This document shows positions 21,703 through 32,731 of a stretch of DNA of 64,000 nucleotides, piece after piece. Position 1 is the first letter of the stretch; each line of letters begins with the position of its first letter. The DNA comes from Populus alba (Eukaryota; Streptophyta; Magnoliopsida; Malpighiales; Salicaceae). The stretch is taken from assembly GCF_005239225.2 (NCBI RefSeq), contig NC_133284.1, forward strand, positions 53,389,416 to 53,453,415, read 5' to 3'. Made by a program: the position numbers and the translations under genes. Below the pieces are notes generated by a model. The model saw only the letters and a list, made by a program, of their open reading frames with translations, made no database searches and had not been told where the DNA came from.

Positions 21703-24700
21703 AAGTTCCTTCATATATCCTGCTTGTCCGAGAGGATACAAACACATTTCTTGCTGGAGAGGACAGGGGGGGGGAAGAAGAAGAAGAAGCAATGACATAA
21801 GTCAGTGAGGATTTCCTTTTACATTGTTCAATTAAATAACCTTGTATTAAATGAGAAAGGAGCAAGGCATCAGATGAAAATTCTTGAGCATTACCTGCAT
21901 TGCATGAAATAAATTGAGTGCCTCCACAGGTCTTTTTGCCTTGCCAAGTACATGAAGTGCAGTTGTGTAAACATGCCTGTATCACGACATGATGATTTAC
22001 CAAAATTACCAATCAAAATTTACAATTTTGTGAACTAATTCAAGAGAGGATAAAGTTTTGGATTGAGTGATACGAGTCATGAAAACTATATTTAGAAACA
22101 GAACAAGCTTTTTTTCTGCAACGTTAAAAGGTAAAAGAATATATGTTGCAAAAAAGCTACACTCCAAAGAACTAATGTGGGCTTCTCTTTCCTTACAGGA
22201 CAGAGATTCACCCTGCAGTATGATGATGTTCAATTTAATCAATTATGTAGAACAATCTAGATTTTGTCTGGGAAGAAATTCTGAGAGATTATCTTTGAAA
22301 TTTACCAAGCATCAAGATAAATTCCATTGCTCCTTGAATTTCAGTACTCCGTACTCTAGAAAGGTATTGTCCGTTCATGCATACAAACAGCAGTGCAAAG
22401 AAGATGAGAAGATGTTACCTTAGCCTGTGGGATTTATAGCGTTCTCGTATGTTAAGCCACTCGATAACTTGTAGCACTCGCCTCCAATTGCCCAATTTAC
22501 CCAATATCTGGATAATCCTCAATACAGAATGATCTGTATATTTAACTCTAGCACTACGCATTGCCTTAGAGAACATCCACTCAGGCATATCAATATCAGC
22601 ACCATTTAACCTGCCGAAATGAGCTACTTCAACTTGGCATGATAAATGAATCATCAAAGATAAAAAGAATGAGACTGGTTCAAATGAAGCATAGAAAAGA
22701 TAGATGTACATGTTTAATGTAAGAGAATTTGTATGTTCACAAGGTTATTGACACAAGCACACATGCCCACATTGAAAAATGAATAGACAACTATTAGAAA
22801 TTAGAAAGTTAATTTGATCTGATGTAAAATTGGGAATAGACAATTATTAGGAATTAGAAAGTTAACTTATCTATGATGTAAAGATTTTACCTAAACTTAA
22901 TATCTATAACTTGATTTTATACTAGTATATAAAAATTACATCTAAAAATACAAAGAAAGGATATGCTAAAAAATCCAAGACAAAGAAAACAAAATTTGAA
23001 TTAGAAATTATCAGGAACAAATTTCATTCCTTGTAAAATTAAAAATTATTAGGAATTGCTAAAAATATTTAGAATATGAGCATTTTAAGCACATTGATTT
23101 AGTTAGGAATTCCACTGGAATGCAGGCTCTCGAGAATTACTATCTAAAACAAAACATCATCCACACAAAAAGATATTCCCTTCATTGATGTCCTAACAGC
23201 TTGTTACTCCATAATTTGTTTACTTTTATATGAACTGTCCTGCTTTTTGGAAATAACAAACCAGTTAAGAAACCAGTGGCACCCCTTGCCCCCCAAGGCT
23301 AAGGCTGTCCCACCACAACAAAACTGCTTGGTGTGACCGTAATCTAAACATGGAGTGAGGAGAAGGGGCACATTAATCTCTGGACCACTTGTTACAGTGG
23401 CAAATCAGAGTCCAATGAATTCAAAAATCTATCAGGTATCAGTACACAAAGTTGGAAAAATAAACAGGGATGGACACATTGTATTGGAAATGCTTCTTTT
23501 GACATGAATCAGATTGCTTTGCTCTGTTACATGAAGACTGGTACAATTACACAGCATAGATCAAAATACAAAAAAGCTTAGCTACACAGAATTTGCACAC
23601 ACATGCCAATAAAATCTTGTTAGTTGTAATGAAAGGATAGTTAAGTTCAGTTGAGCTTATGAAGAAAAAAAGAGAGGATATAAAAGAGTATAGATTACAC
23701 ACCAGTTTCCTAGCTTCTGAATCTTCTCCTCTATTTTCCACATCGGAACTTTTGTCTTGCCAATAACATCATTGGATTGCTCAAAGCTTTTGAAGGCAGC
23801 CCTTTACACTTCAAAATCCTCACCATAGCCCCTTTCAAGAAAAGCCTGATCACTTCTTCTTGACAATCCGTTTTTCTGCACATATCTCTTGTCAGTAATT
23901 TTATCAGCTTGACTACGATTCCTGACAATTCCACCATTCATTTTGTTGACTCCAGAACCAATGTTCTCTTCTTCAAAAGCTTTCCCCTTTATTCCGAACA
24001 TATCCAGGGATTCTTTAGCATGAGCAAGATTTTCTTTTAAGCCAATAGTTCTATCAATGCTTTCAATATATTCTAATACCATAGGACTTCGTTGAGCAAT
24101 TCAAGTCTTCATACTCTTGGTTTCATTGAAATCCTCCGAGTCTGAATTCATGCTGCTAGTGTGATCCCTCAACCATCGTCCATCCCTCGTTGCCCCTCCC
24201 ATTTTCCTTCTAAAATCAGCATGCAGACCACTTACTTTTCCACCCACCTTATGATTGAACTCTCTAATTCTACCTCCTCTGTAATCAAGCTCAACATTAA
24301 CTACATCTTCTTGACCAGAGCATCCATCACTATTGTCACCAAACTCATCACTTTCCATGACTCCAGACACCTTTTCTCGATTGTTAAACCTCCTCAAATC
24401 CACATTGCTTTCATGTCTTACTGATGAAGGGGCATCACTCTCCTCTAAATCACCCTTCAAATTATATCTCCTATAATTGAGGTCCTCCAAGTCTGAATTC
24501 GTGCTGCTGGTTCTATTCCTCAACCATCGCTCATCACTTGTAGCTCCTCCCATTTTCTTTCTTGCATTAGCATGCACGTGTCTTTCTTTGCCACCCACCT
24601 TATGATTGAACTTTCTAATTCTACCTGCTCTGTAATTAAGCTCTGCATTAACTACATCTTCTTGACCAGAGCATCCATCACCATTGTCACCAAACCCATC

Positions 24701-25519
24701 ACTTTCCACGACTCCAGACACCTTTTCTCTATTGTTAAACCTCCTCAAATTCACACTGCTTTCATGTCTTACGGATGATGGGGCATCACTCTCCTCTAAA
24801 TCACCCTTCAACTTATAACTCCTATAACTGAGGTCCTCCAAGTCTGAGTTCGAGCTCCTGGTGCCATTCCTCAACCATCGCTCATCACTTGTAGCTCCTC
24901 CCCTCTTCCTTCTTACATTAGCATGCGCATGACTTTCTTTGCCATCCACATTATGACTGAACTCTCTAATTCTTCCTCCTCTGTAATCAAGCTCTGCGTT
25001 AACTACATCTTCCTCACCACTGGGTCCATTAGCATTCTCGCCAAACTCATCACTTTCCATGACTTTGGACACCTTCACTCGATCCTTAAACCCCCTCAAT
25101 TTTACACTCCTTTCATCTCTTTCCAACAATGGTGCATCATTCCCCTCTAAATCATCCTTCAACTTATAACTATTTGACTTATGTACTTGATTCTTTTCTC
25201 TTCCAGTCTTAACAGACTCCATAGCCTTCAAATACTCACCAAAAGATGGTTTAAATTCTAACTCTTTCTCAATAACCCCACCACCACCAACCAACCGATT
25301 ATCAGACTCGTCTTTTTGCAATGCCTTAACTCTTAAACCAACAACTCTCATTGCTTTCCCACGCTTGCTCTTCAATGGAACACCAGAAATTGGAGGTCTC
25401 CAAGAATTCAAAGGCCCACGTGAAGAATATGGTTTCCAGCTACAATTACAGGTTAAGTTCCCATTTCTTTCAAAACCAGATAAACCGTTTTGCCCATTTG
25501 TCATAATTATCACCTCCAT
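17488..25519 (-). CDS. DG1: PPR protein gene, DG1 (DELAYED GREENING 1)-like, with two in-frame stops
   Basis: PPR proteins bind organellar RNA. The sequence fits my memory of Arabidopsis DG1, a chloroplast PPR protein; no search was possible, so the symbol is tentative. Nine exons splice in phase with GT-AG borders: 25519-23703, 22610-22419, 21976-21895, 21753-21598, 20832-20719, 19732-19642, 19564-19407, 18876-18445, 17847-17488 (3402 nt). PPR helices include FWVLQQMKEKGVQPSTATYGL, LALYYDLARCLCTSGRCQEA-like and TYTGLIQACLDSGNIQNA (as read in exons 5, 7, 8). Two codons are stops: TGA at residue 473 (24103-24101) and TAA at residue 572 (23806-23804). Exon 4 also reads LYPLGQAG where family members have about 11 more residues, an in-frame loss in one PPR motif. 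It is either a recent pseudogene or affected by sequence errors; a shorter protein from a later ATG is possible. Confidence 0.75.
20345..20478 (-). repeat. SINE-like repeat in copy B
   Basis: Counterpart of 9958-10085, duplicated with its host intron. It keeps a box-B-like GGTTCAAATCC on the minus strand near 20455. Box A is not evident, so this is a candidate only. Confidence 0.35.
21763..21795. repeat. G-run and (GAA)n microsatellite
   Basis: A run of G followed by about five GAA units in the intron just upstream of PPR exon 4. It lies beside the polypyrimidine tract of that exon's acceptor as read on the minus strand. Confidence 0.7.
24116..25168 (-). repeat. Three tandem 351-bp coding repeats in PPR exon 1
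   Basis: Exon 1 carries three head-to-tail units of exactly 351 bp: 25168-24818, 24817-24467 and 24466-24116. They encode residues 118-234, 235-351 and 352-468. Each 117-residue unit starts Y(K/N)LK(D/G)DLE, passes through SG(Q/E)EDVVN and RIR(E/K)F, and ends GGAT followed by RWLR and NSD(L/S)ED. The second and third units are most alike. The units are hydrophilic, rich in Asp, Glu, Arg, Lys and Ser, and contain no PPR motif, so they form a probably disordered N-terminal extension. Confidence 0.95.
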
Positions 25520-26290
25520 ATTATCAATTCACACCACACAGTCTCACAAGCCAAGCAAAACTCTATCTTGGAGTCACTAAAAAAGATTCCCTAGCTTTGC
25601 CTATGATTGAAAAATTACATTATCATAATAAAAAGTTGATCTTTTTCGATAATATACTGAAAATTGACCTTCAATAATCTGAATTTGTGAATAAAAACAA
25701 AATATAACCAAGAGAATTAGAAAAGAAACCAATGTAACTTACAAAAGCTCCCAGGAGAAAAGAAGCATGAGAAGAATGCTAAAATACTATAAAGTCGAGT
25801 TCTTTTTAAGGTTTTGTTTCACTCACTGTTTCAGTGCTTGTGGTCGAGACATAACATGATGACAACCTTTTACAAGGAACTTATCGTGGCACCAAACTCC
25901 AAACTAGCAGTTCTGCCTGTTTGCCCAATAGAAGCCGATGTCTGTCATTTGGGCCTCTGGATTAATATAGGATGTTTATCTTAAGGGCTACTCAATTTAT
26001 TGGGCCCAAAGTGTAACCTTTCAAGTTCTCCTACTTCCACTTGTGAAACCCAAACAAAAAATCAACACAAGACCCAGATTTTAAATTAGAAGAATCAACC
26101 CAATTGATCTTATTTTTTTTAGCCAAAAGAATCAAAAACAACGTTTAACTGATTGAAAATTGGAGTTTTGATTAGTTCAAAATCTAGGATTATTAAGTTT
26201 TTTTTTATTTGATGGTAAAAGTATTCTCAAACTAGATTGTACATCAATAGAAACTATAAACTATAAATATTCTTAAATGATGTTAATGTC
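25520..26290 (-). promoter_or_regulatory. Upstream region of the PPR gene with TGGGCC elements
   Basis: No gene is seen. Two TGGGCC-type motifs, near 25951 and 26002 (the second palindromic, GGGCCC), lie about 435-485 bp before the PPR start. Such motifs are bound by TCP factors and are common near plant housekeeping and organelle genes; the link here is inferred. The end of the PIF/Harbinger region follows. Confidence 0.4.
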
Positions 26291-27017
26291 TTGTTTGTTC
26301 CAGGAATTTATTTTTCTAAAAATTATTTTTCACATTTTTTCATGTTTGATAAACATAAAAAAAGTTGGTCAACGAAACTGAATTACAATCAAAGGAAAAA
26401 AAGAATGATTTATGGCAGGAAAGTGTTTTCCTTTTCTTATTTTAAGGAAAACACTTTTCTTTTCTTTATTGACAAAACATGTACTGTCCAAAATACAAAT
26501 CCCTAACTCTCTTTCTCTCTCAAATCTCTTACAGAACAATTAAAGCATCTCTCAGCTCTTCTTTCAGGTAATTTGTTTTTCCTCAAATGTCTTTATTTAT
26601 CTTATGTTTTCATCCTTTTTATTTTTAATCTGTAGTTATAATAATGGCATAAATGTTTGTGATATATTTGCTGCATTTTTTTCATGATTTATCTTGTTAA
26701 TTTACTGCAGCCATTCAACCATAACAAACCCAAATTTTTTCCTAGAAACCAAACACAGCAAACTCAGAGAATCACCATTCCTTCGTTTCGCCACTTAAAG
26801 AATCACAACAAACTCAAAGAATCACCATTCCTTTGTTAAGCTGAAGGCGCCTTTCATTTCGTCATTCCTTCCCTGTCGAGCCACCACTCTTTGTCAAGCA
26901 ACCCATACACAGCAAACACAAACCCTTACATTTTTCCCAGAAACCAAACACAGCAACCCATACACAGTAAACCCAAACCCATTTTTCTCTTGCTGTGATT
27001 TTTTCATAGAAACCTGG

Positions 27018-27092
27018 TTTGCTGTGTTTTTTTCACAGAAACCAAACAAAACATTTTGTTTGGTTTCTGTGAAAAAAAACACAGCAAACCCA
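27018..27092. repeat. Near-perfect 37-bp inverted repeat (hairpin)
   Basis: Arm 27018-27053 (GGTTTGCTGTG, then T-run, then CACAGAAACC) is the reverse complement of 27056-27092, apart from one extra A in the right-arm A-run. The loop is only two bases. Such a stem is unlikely by chance. It lies inside the presumed left part of the Harbinger element. Confidence 0.93.
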
Positions 27093-27360
27093 TGCTCTAT
27101 TTCTCTTTTTGTTTAATCGAAAAGATATGCTTTTAATTCCCCTCCATCTCTTCATCTTCCTCTCCTTTTCTTCAATTGCTTCTCTTCTAGAAGAACCCGA
27201 CCCACCTAATGTCCCCTTCCCAAATATGCTACCTTTGGCTCTCCTTCTCCTTCTCTTATGCTTTACTGTAAATGCTTTCCTTCTCTGTTGATGATATGTG
27301 TTTCATGTGTTTTCTAGGCGTGATGTGCGTGCATTGATGATGATGCACAGTGATGTTGTG

Positions 27361-27518
27361 TGCGTTAATGATGATGATGATGCACAGTAATGAAAAGGGG
27401 AATTGGTTTGGGTAGAAATCTTAGACCGTGAAATATTATGTGCATTGATGATGATGATTATACACAGTAATGAAAAACTGAAATGGTTTGGGTAGAAAAC
27501 TTGAGACCGTTAAATATT
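27361..27518. repeat. Two-copy tandem repeat of about 79 bp
   Basis: Copies at 27361-27439 and 27440-27518 share the order GATGATGATGAT, CACAGTAATGAAAA, GGTTTGGGTAGAAA, GAGACCGT / TAGACCGT and AAATATT. They lie between the palindrome and the transposase frame. Confidence 0.75.
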
Positions 27519-27879
27519 TATATACATAATTCATTAATAAATTATTGTATTGTTTGTTTTGGGATACAAAATTCATCATATAATTATTTTCTTTTAAGGC
27601 ATTGTTTGTTTTGGGAATCAGCTTCTTTGAGCATAATTTATTGTATTGATTATGTAAGTATTTTATATACTTTTGTAATGTTTATTTCCCTAAATTTTTA
27701 GGTTTTGTTAGTAGAAAACTTTACTTTTTTGTTATGGATAGTAAGCTTATTCATACAGCATGTATGAGAGTAGTTGTAACTGTGATAGTTATAGGAGTAG
27801 CTATTATTGAACAAGAAAGAAATAAAATTATATACAAAGAGAACCACGTATAGATGAAATTGCTCAATGAGAATTCTAT

Positions 27880-29081
27880 ATGGACAGCATTTTGAATCGA
27901 GGTGATAGACATTGCATTGAACAAATTCGTATGAAACCAGTTGTCTTATATAATTTGTGTGATGTTCTCACAAGTCATGACCTATTACGATCATCTCAAA
28001 ATGTGTCTATTAGGGAACAAGTAATTGTGTTCTTACAAATTGTAGGCCAAAACCAAACATTTCATTTTATTAGTGGTATATACTATAGGTCTGTTGAAAC
28101 TATCTATCGTTACTTTAGAATTGTTTTAAAAGCAGTTCATAAGTTATACAAACACCTAATTAAAGACCCAGGGGATATAGTTCCCGTAGAGATAATGAAT
28201 AATTGAAGATTCTATCCTTATTTTAAGGTATGAGAACAATATCAATATTTTTATACATTAATTAATTACATCTAGAAGAAAAGGTTGTAAATTATTTTTT
28301 CATGTTTATACAAGATTGTGTGGAAGCAATTGATGGTACCCATGTTCCTGCAAATGTTCCTATTGAGATTCAAGGAAAGTTTTGAAGTTGAAAAGAAGGA
28401 ACAACACAAAATGTTTTAGCAGTTATAACTTTTGATTTGAAGTTTATATATGTTTTAACTGGCTGGGAAGGAAGTGTACATGATTCACAGGTTTTTGATG
28501 ATGCATTATCAAGACCTAATGGTCTAAAAATTCCAGAAGGTATATAATAAAGTATTTATTATATGCAATAAACATATAAAATGTTTAATTAGCTAAAGAT
28601 AGTAATAAGTTTTTTTTTCTAATTTGTAAGGAAATATTATCTTGGTGATGCTGGTTACGATATTCGAAAAGGAATCATTTATCTTTTTCGTGGAGTTCGA
28701 TATCACTTGAACGAGTTTATAGAACATTCACCAGAAAATGAAAAGGAGTTATTTAATCTTCGACACTCTTTGTTAAGAACTGCTATTAAGCGAGGGTTTG
28801 GTATTTTAAAGAGTCGTTTAGATCATTTGATGGAAAATCTTTTTGGTCTTATGAAACACAGGTAGATGTTGTGCTTGCATGTTGTATTATTCATAATCAT
28901 ATTATGGGAGTTGATCCTTATGACTTTTTTATGGAAGAAATATATTCAGAAAGTGAACCAAATAGACGAACAATTAACTTAAGTCAACAGAAGGAGAGGG
29001 AAGAGAATAGGGAGTGGATAACAAAAAGAGAAATGATTGCATCAACCATGTGGAATGATTATAACACTCAAAGAAACTAGT
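27880..29081 (+). pseudogene. PIF/Harbinger (HARBI1-like) transposase remnant
   Basis: The first piece (27880-28205) reads as the helical N-terminal region of plant Harbinger transposases (CIEQIRMKPVVLYNLCDVL, then REQVIVFLQIVG). After a probable intron, the DDE_Tnp_4 domain follows: CVEAIDGTHVPANVP with the first catalytic Asp (about 28319), TGWEGSVHDSQVF, and YYLGDAGYDI with the second Asp (about 28640). AIKRGFGILKSR stands where the family has an IERxFG block, so Lys replaces the third acidic residue. It ends ACCIIHNH and WNDYNTQRN at 29080. Stops near 28384-28390 and at 28863 show decay. Confidence 0.88.
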
Positions 29082-29859
29082 AATTAAGTGTTAATTATAT
29101 ATGTTTGTTTTTATTATGTCTTGCTTGAGTTTGTATTATCTTTGTTATGTATTTGGATTATTTGTTGACTTTATTATAATTTCTTATGTATTTTATATAT
29201 TCTCTTTTAAATATTAATTGTAGTTTTTACATTTAATTTATTAAATCTAAATATTGTATGATTATATGTTGTATAAATTTATAATTTTTTTTTTGTAGAA
29301 ATGAGTACCACACAGAATGAAACATGCAGGGACAAACACTTTACATGGTCTAAGTCTATGTCTCACATGCTACTTGAGATATTAGCTGAGGAGGCACTTA
29401 AAGAAAATAAACCTTCTTCCACCTTTAGAGTAGAATATTTTGTTAAGGTGGCTACATAAATTAGTCAAAATTTCAACATGCAATGCGAGCCTAAGCATGT
29501 TGACAATCATCTCAAAACTGTGAAAAAAGAATGGGGAATAATAACCAAACTTAAAAATAAAAGTGGTTTTGGTTGGGATAATTGTTTGAAGATGATTATA
29601 GTTTCGAAAGATGTATATGATGAAGAAGTGAAGGTATGTTAAATATTATACTTTTCATAATTTTTATATTTACTTTTGTTTCCAAAATGTTATACAAGGA
29701 ACTAAAAAACCTTTTCTTTTCGTTTTTCTTTTTAACCAAATTCCAATATCATATGTTTAATTTTGATATTTATTTTATGATTTTGAAATCTATTAGGCCC
29801 AATTTTTTAATGTTATCATATCGAACAAAATCTAACTTATATCATTAACAATTAACTAG

Positions 29860-30135
29860 AAAGCTAAAAATAAGGGTGAGAAAAAAAAACTAAAAAATCA
29901 ATTAAACCAAGAAAACTAGAAAATAAATAACCAAAAAAACCGAACTGTAAAAAAAAACTGATTAAAATTTTAAAAAAATTAACCAGTTCGGTTCGGTTAT
30001 ATGTGCTTGAAACCAAAAAAACAGAATCCAAACAAAAAAATATGAAAAAAAACCAATCCAAACTAGTTTAAATTGGTTTTGGTCCTAAAAAGCCAAACCG
30101 AACCGAACCAAAACAGTTGGTTTGAACCATATTTG
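29860..30135. repeat. MITE-like A+T-rich repeat with GGTTCGGTT motifs
   Basis: The block contains GTTCGGTTCGGTT at about 29985-29998 facing AACCGAACCGAACC at about 30095-30110, in a strongly A+T-rich context. A related block occurs at 55745-56010. It looks like a non-autonomous element inserted in the Harbinger ORF1 intron; ends and target duplication could not be fixed. Confidence 0.5.
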
Positions 30136-30139
30136 TTTC

Positions 30140-31160
30140 TTTCTTTTTTCTTTTTTTATTTTTAATTTCATTTCTAGTATTTTTTTATTTACTTTTTATG
30201 AGGTTATTCTAAACTTATACCTTAGTTGACATAAGATTGTTTTTTCCTCAATTGACTTTTTTTTTTTCAATTTCACCCTTTAACGTTGAATTTATGAAAA
30301 ATTATACTTCATGATTTGTATCTGTTTATTTTGTATAAGACTATCTCAATATCATGACTCAAGTCACATGTTTGATATTTTAATTTGTGTTGACTCGATT
30401 AATTTTTTTAATCGATTTTTCAATTTTAATTCTATCCTTCAATATTAGATTTAGTTGTTTGTTTTGTTCACCAACCACATGTTACCTTGAACTTGGTTGA
30501 TTGTCAAGTGCATGTTTTTTAAATTTGACATATTCACCAAACCTATTTTATTTAGGTTTAAAACAGTCTAAAACACTCATCGTATTATTATAAAACAATC
30601 TAAAACACCCGGACAACTAATCATCCAAAATCAAGAGCTCACCATTACCTAGGGTTCTAGTTTTGAACAACTTTTGAACTTAGTGGAATGTCTATAATCT
30701 TATGTATCGAAATGTTATTATAACAATCTTGTAACATCTTTAGGTTAAATTTATTTCCACACTTTGAATCTTAAATTGCTGTTAGACAACCTTAGATTTG
30801 TACTGGATCACTAAACAAGGATAAGCCATTGTCTGGGACAACAACTTGTTGAAACTTCTCACCATGAACGTCAAGTGAATGTACAATGATTCCGCCATAG
30901 ATTTTACCATCCAATATATAACTCCATTACCACATATGGCTTCCTTAAAATAATACCACTTCGTGTACCCATAAAAAAATATAATGCTTTTTATTTATTC
31001 TTAACTATTTTTTTGTCCCCAACGTGAAGATTTCAAATTGCTCTTTGTCATGAACACAAACTTTCATTTTATACCCATTAGCCAAAGATCAAACCCGAAG
31101 GAAAGATGGTCTTGTATACTAAACTGAGATACGGTGTCCATCATCAACGATGCATAATTT
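30140..31160. other. Non-coding sequence inside the Harbinger element
   Basis: A+T-rich DNA between the two recognisable parts of ORF1. I see no frame or motif I can assign; it is probably intron plus later insertions. Confidence 0.4.
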
Positions 31161-31689
31161 TATGAATATGCACATCCCAATCATGACAAGTATCTCAACA
31201 AAATACTTGATATGTACAAGGCAATAACAATTATTGTTGGAAAAGATATAGCAACCAAAAATTATGTCAAATCATATGATGATGTCAACTTGAAAGAGAA
31301 CACTGAAGAATAATCAATTTCAATTGAAAATGAAGGGGAATATGAAGAAACTTTAAAAGGAAAAGAGACATCTTCCTCTAGTGCACAAAAGAGACAACAT
31401 AGAAAGAAAAATAACATGTATGAAGATGATAGTGTTTAAAAGTTGTCTAAAAAAATTGGAGATATAACATTTGCAATCCAAAGTCTCATAAAAAATCAAC
31501 TAGATGTTAATGAACTATATACAGAAGTGATGAAAATTGGAGGCTTTGATAATATCACTCTTGGGGATGCATTTAATCACTTGGTCTAACATGAAATGTT
31601 GGCAAAAACATTTATGGTAAAAAAATACTAATTTGAGGAAAATTTGGGTTCAGAATTTTATGAACCAACACTGCTACATGCTTGATTGC

Positions 31690-32731
31690 TAAGATGATTT
31701 TACTATGATAAGAAAGTTTATGTTTGTTATTTGACAAGTATGTTTACTTGTTTAATTCGGTCTAGCATGTTTATGTTTGTTAATTTGAACTAATATGTAT
31801 GAATATTACATCAAAACTTAATATTTATGCATGACTATGTTTGATGTAAGATATTTATATTTATTTCTTAATGATTATTTAATATATATTAAAAGGATAT
31901 TTCAAGGATAATTGCCTATATCCGTAAAAAAAAAAAAATCTTTATCTAAAAAACCCATCAAAATATTTTTGTATTTATTTATCTTTTAAAAAAATCTTCA
32001 TACCAAAAAACCCAAATATCTAACTCTTACTTAATACCATAAACTAATTTAGCTCTTTTCATATGAAAAAAAACATATTTTAAGCTTTTAAAATTGAAAA
32101 AAAATATTAATAGATTTTATTTATGAAAAATTTCACAAGGTTATATCTCTATAATATTATATGACATATATAGTTATATTTTATAAAATAAACTATAAAT
32201 GAATATAGAATATAATAAAAAAATTCATCATTACACTTTTTAGATTTTATTTTATTTATTGTAAATGATTAAATATTTATATTTAATATTTTTCATATAT
32301 TAAATAAATTTTTTAAAAAAAACTTAATTCATTAATAAATTATTTTTCAGTTATTTTTTATAACATAACCAAATACTGAAAAATATTTTCCAGTTTATAA
32401 AAATCACTTTAAAAAAAAATTACTTTCCTACAAATAAATATAACCTAAAAATATATTAGTCGCATGGACTTAGAGGAGTTTAATTGGAGTGTTTGAGGAC
32501 AGAGTGCTACATGTGTGCCCCAATTTATCCCAAGGAAATCACTGGAAATCACTGGTTTTTTACTTGGGCGAATGCACAGAGAAGTTTTACAAATGAGCAA
32601 CAACAATTTACAATAATTCATAAGCACAGACAACAAGACCATCCATGTGGCCTTCCCTTTGCATCTTTACGTCTTCCCTTTCCTGTCAAAAGTTCATCCT
32701 CCCAAGGAAACAAAAAAGGCATGGCTCAAGT
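31690..32731. other. 3' flank of Harbinger element and HDA9 3' region
   Basis: A+T-rich DNA with an AATATTTTCC / GGAAAGTAATTT-like stretch at 32370-32455 that may be the eroded right terminal repeat of the Harbinger element. The last ~270 bp probably hold the 3' UTR of the histone deacetylase gene on the minus strand. No other gene is seen. Confidence 0.45.

Larger units (their letters stand above)
26291..27879. other. Repeat-rich left flank of the PIF/Harbinger element
   Basis: I find no convincing gene here. The sequence near 26291-26345 (TCTTGTTTGTTCC, then AGGAATTTATTTTTCT) loosely resembles the reverse complement of 32410-32455, so these may be eroded terminal inverted repeats of the Harbinger element. 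An imperfect hairpin lies at 26417-26462, with GGAAAGTGTTTTCC facing GGAAAACACTTTTC. Short direct repeats occur at 26761-26783 and 26811-26833 (AACTCA(A/G)AGAATCACC). A near-perfect palindrome and a tandem repeat are listed separately. Confidence 0.45.
29301..31684 (+). pseudogene. PIF/Harbinger ORF1 (Myb/SANT-like) remnant
   Basis: Plant Harbinger elements encode, besides the transposase, a Myb/SANT-like DNA-binding ORF1 protein. From the ATG at 29301, HFTWSKSMSHMLLEILAEEA and CEPKHVDNHLKTVKKEWGIITKLKNKSGFGWD match that type, with a splice donor at 29634. The C-terminal part resumes at about 31165-31684 (DMYKAITIIVGKDIATKNYV, then LSKKIGDITFAIQSL and EVMKIGGFDNITLGDAF). An extra A near 29400 shifts the frame and several stops occur, so it is dead. 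An unrelated insertion lies in the intron at 29860-30135. Confidence 0.8.

Noticed and set aside
24161..25150. Plus-strand frames of 68-87 codons repeated three times
   Set aside because: Antisense shadows of the three 351-bp coding repeats of the PPR gene.
27109..27291. 60-codon frame with two hydrophobic stretches
   Set aside because: It looks like a signal or membrane peptide, but lies in the repeat-rich Harbinger flank, and I know of no homologue.
29860..30061. Minus-strand Phe-rich frame
   Set aside because: Translation of an A+T-rich MITE-like block.
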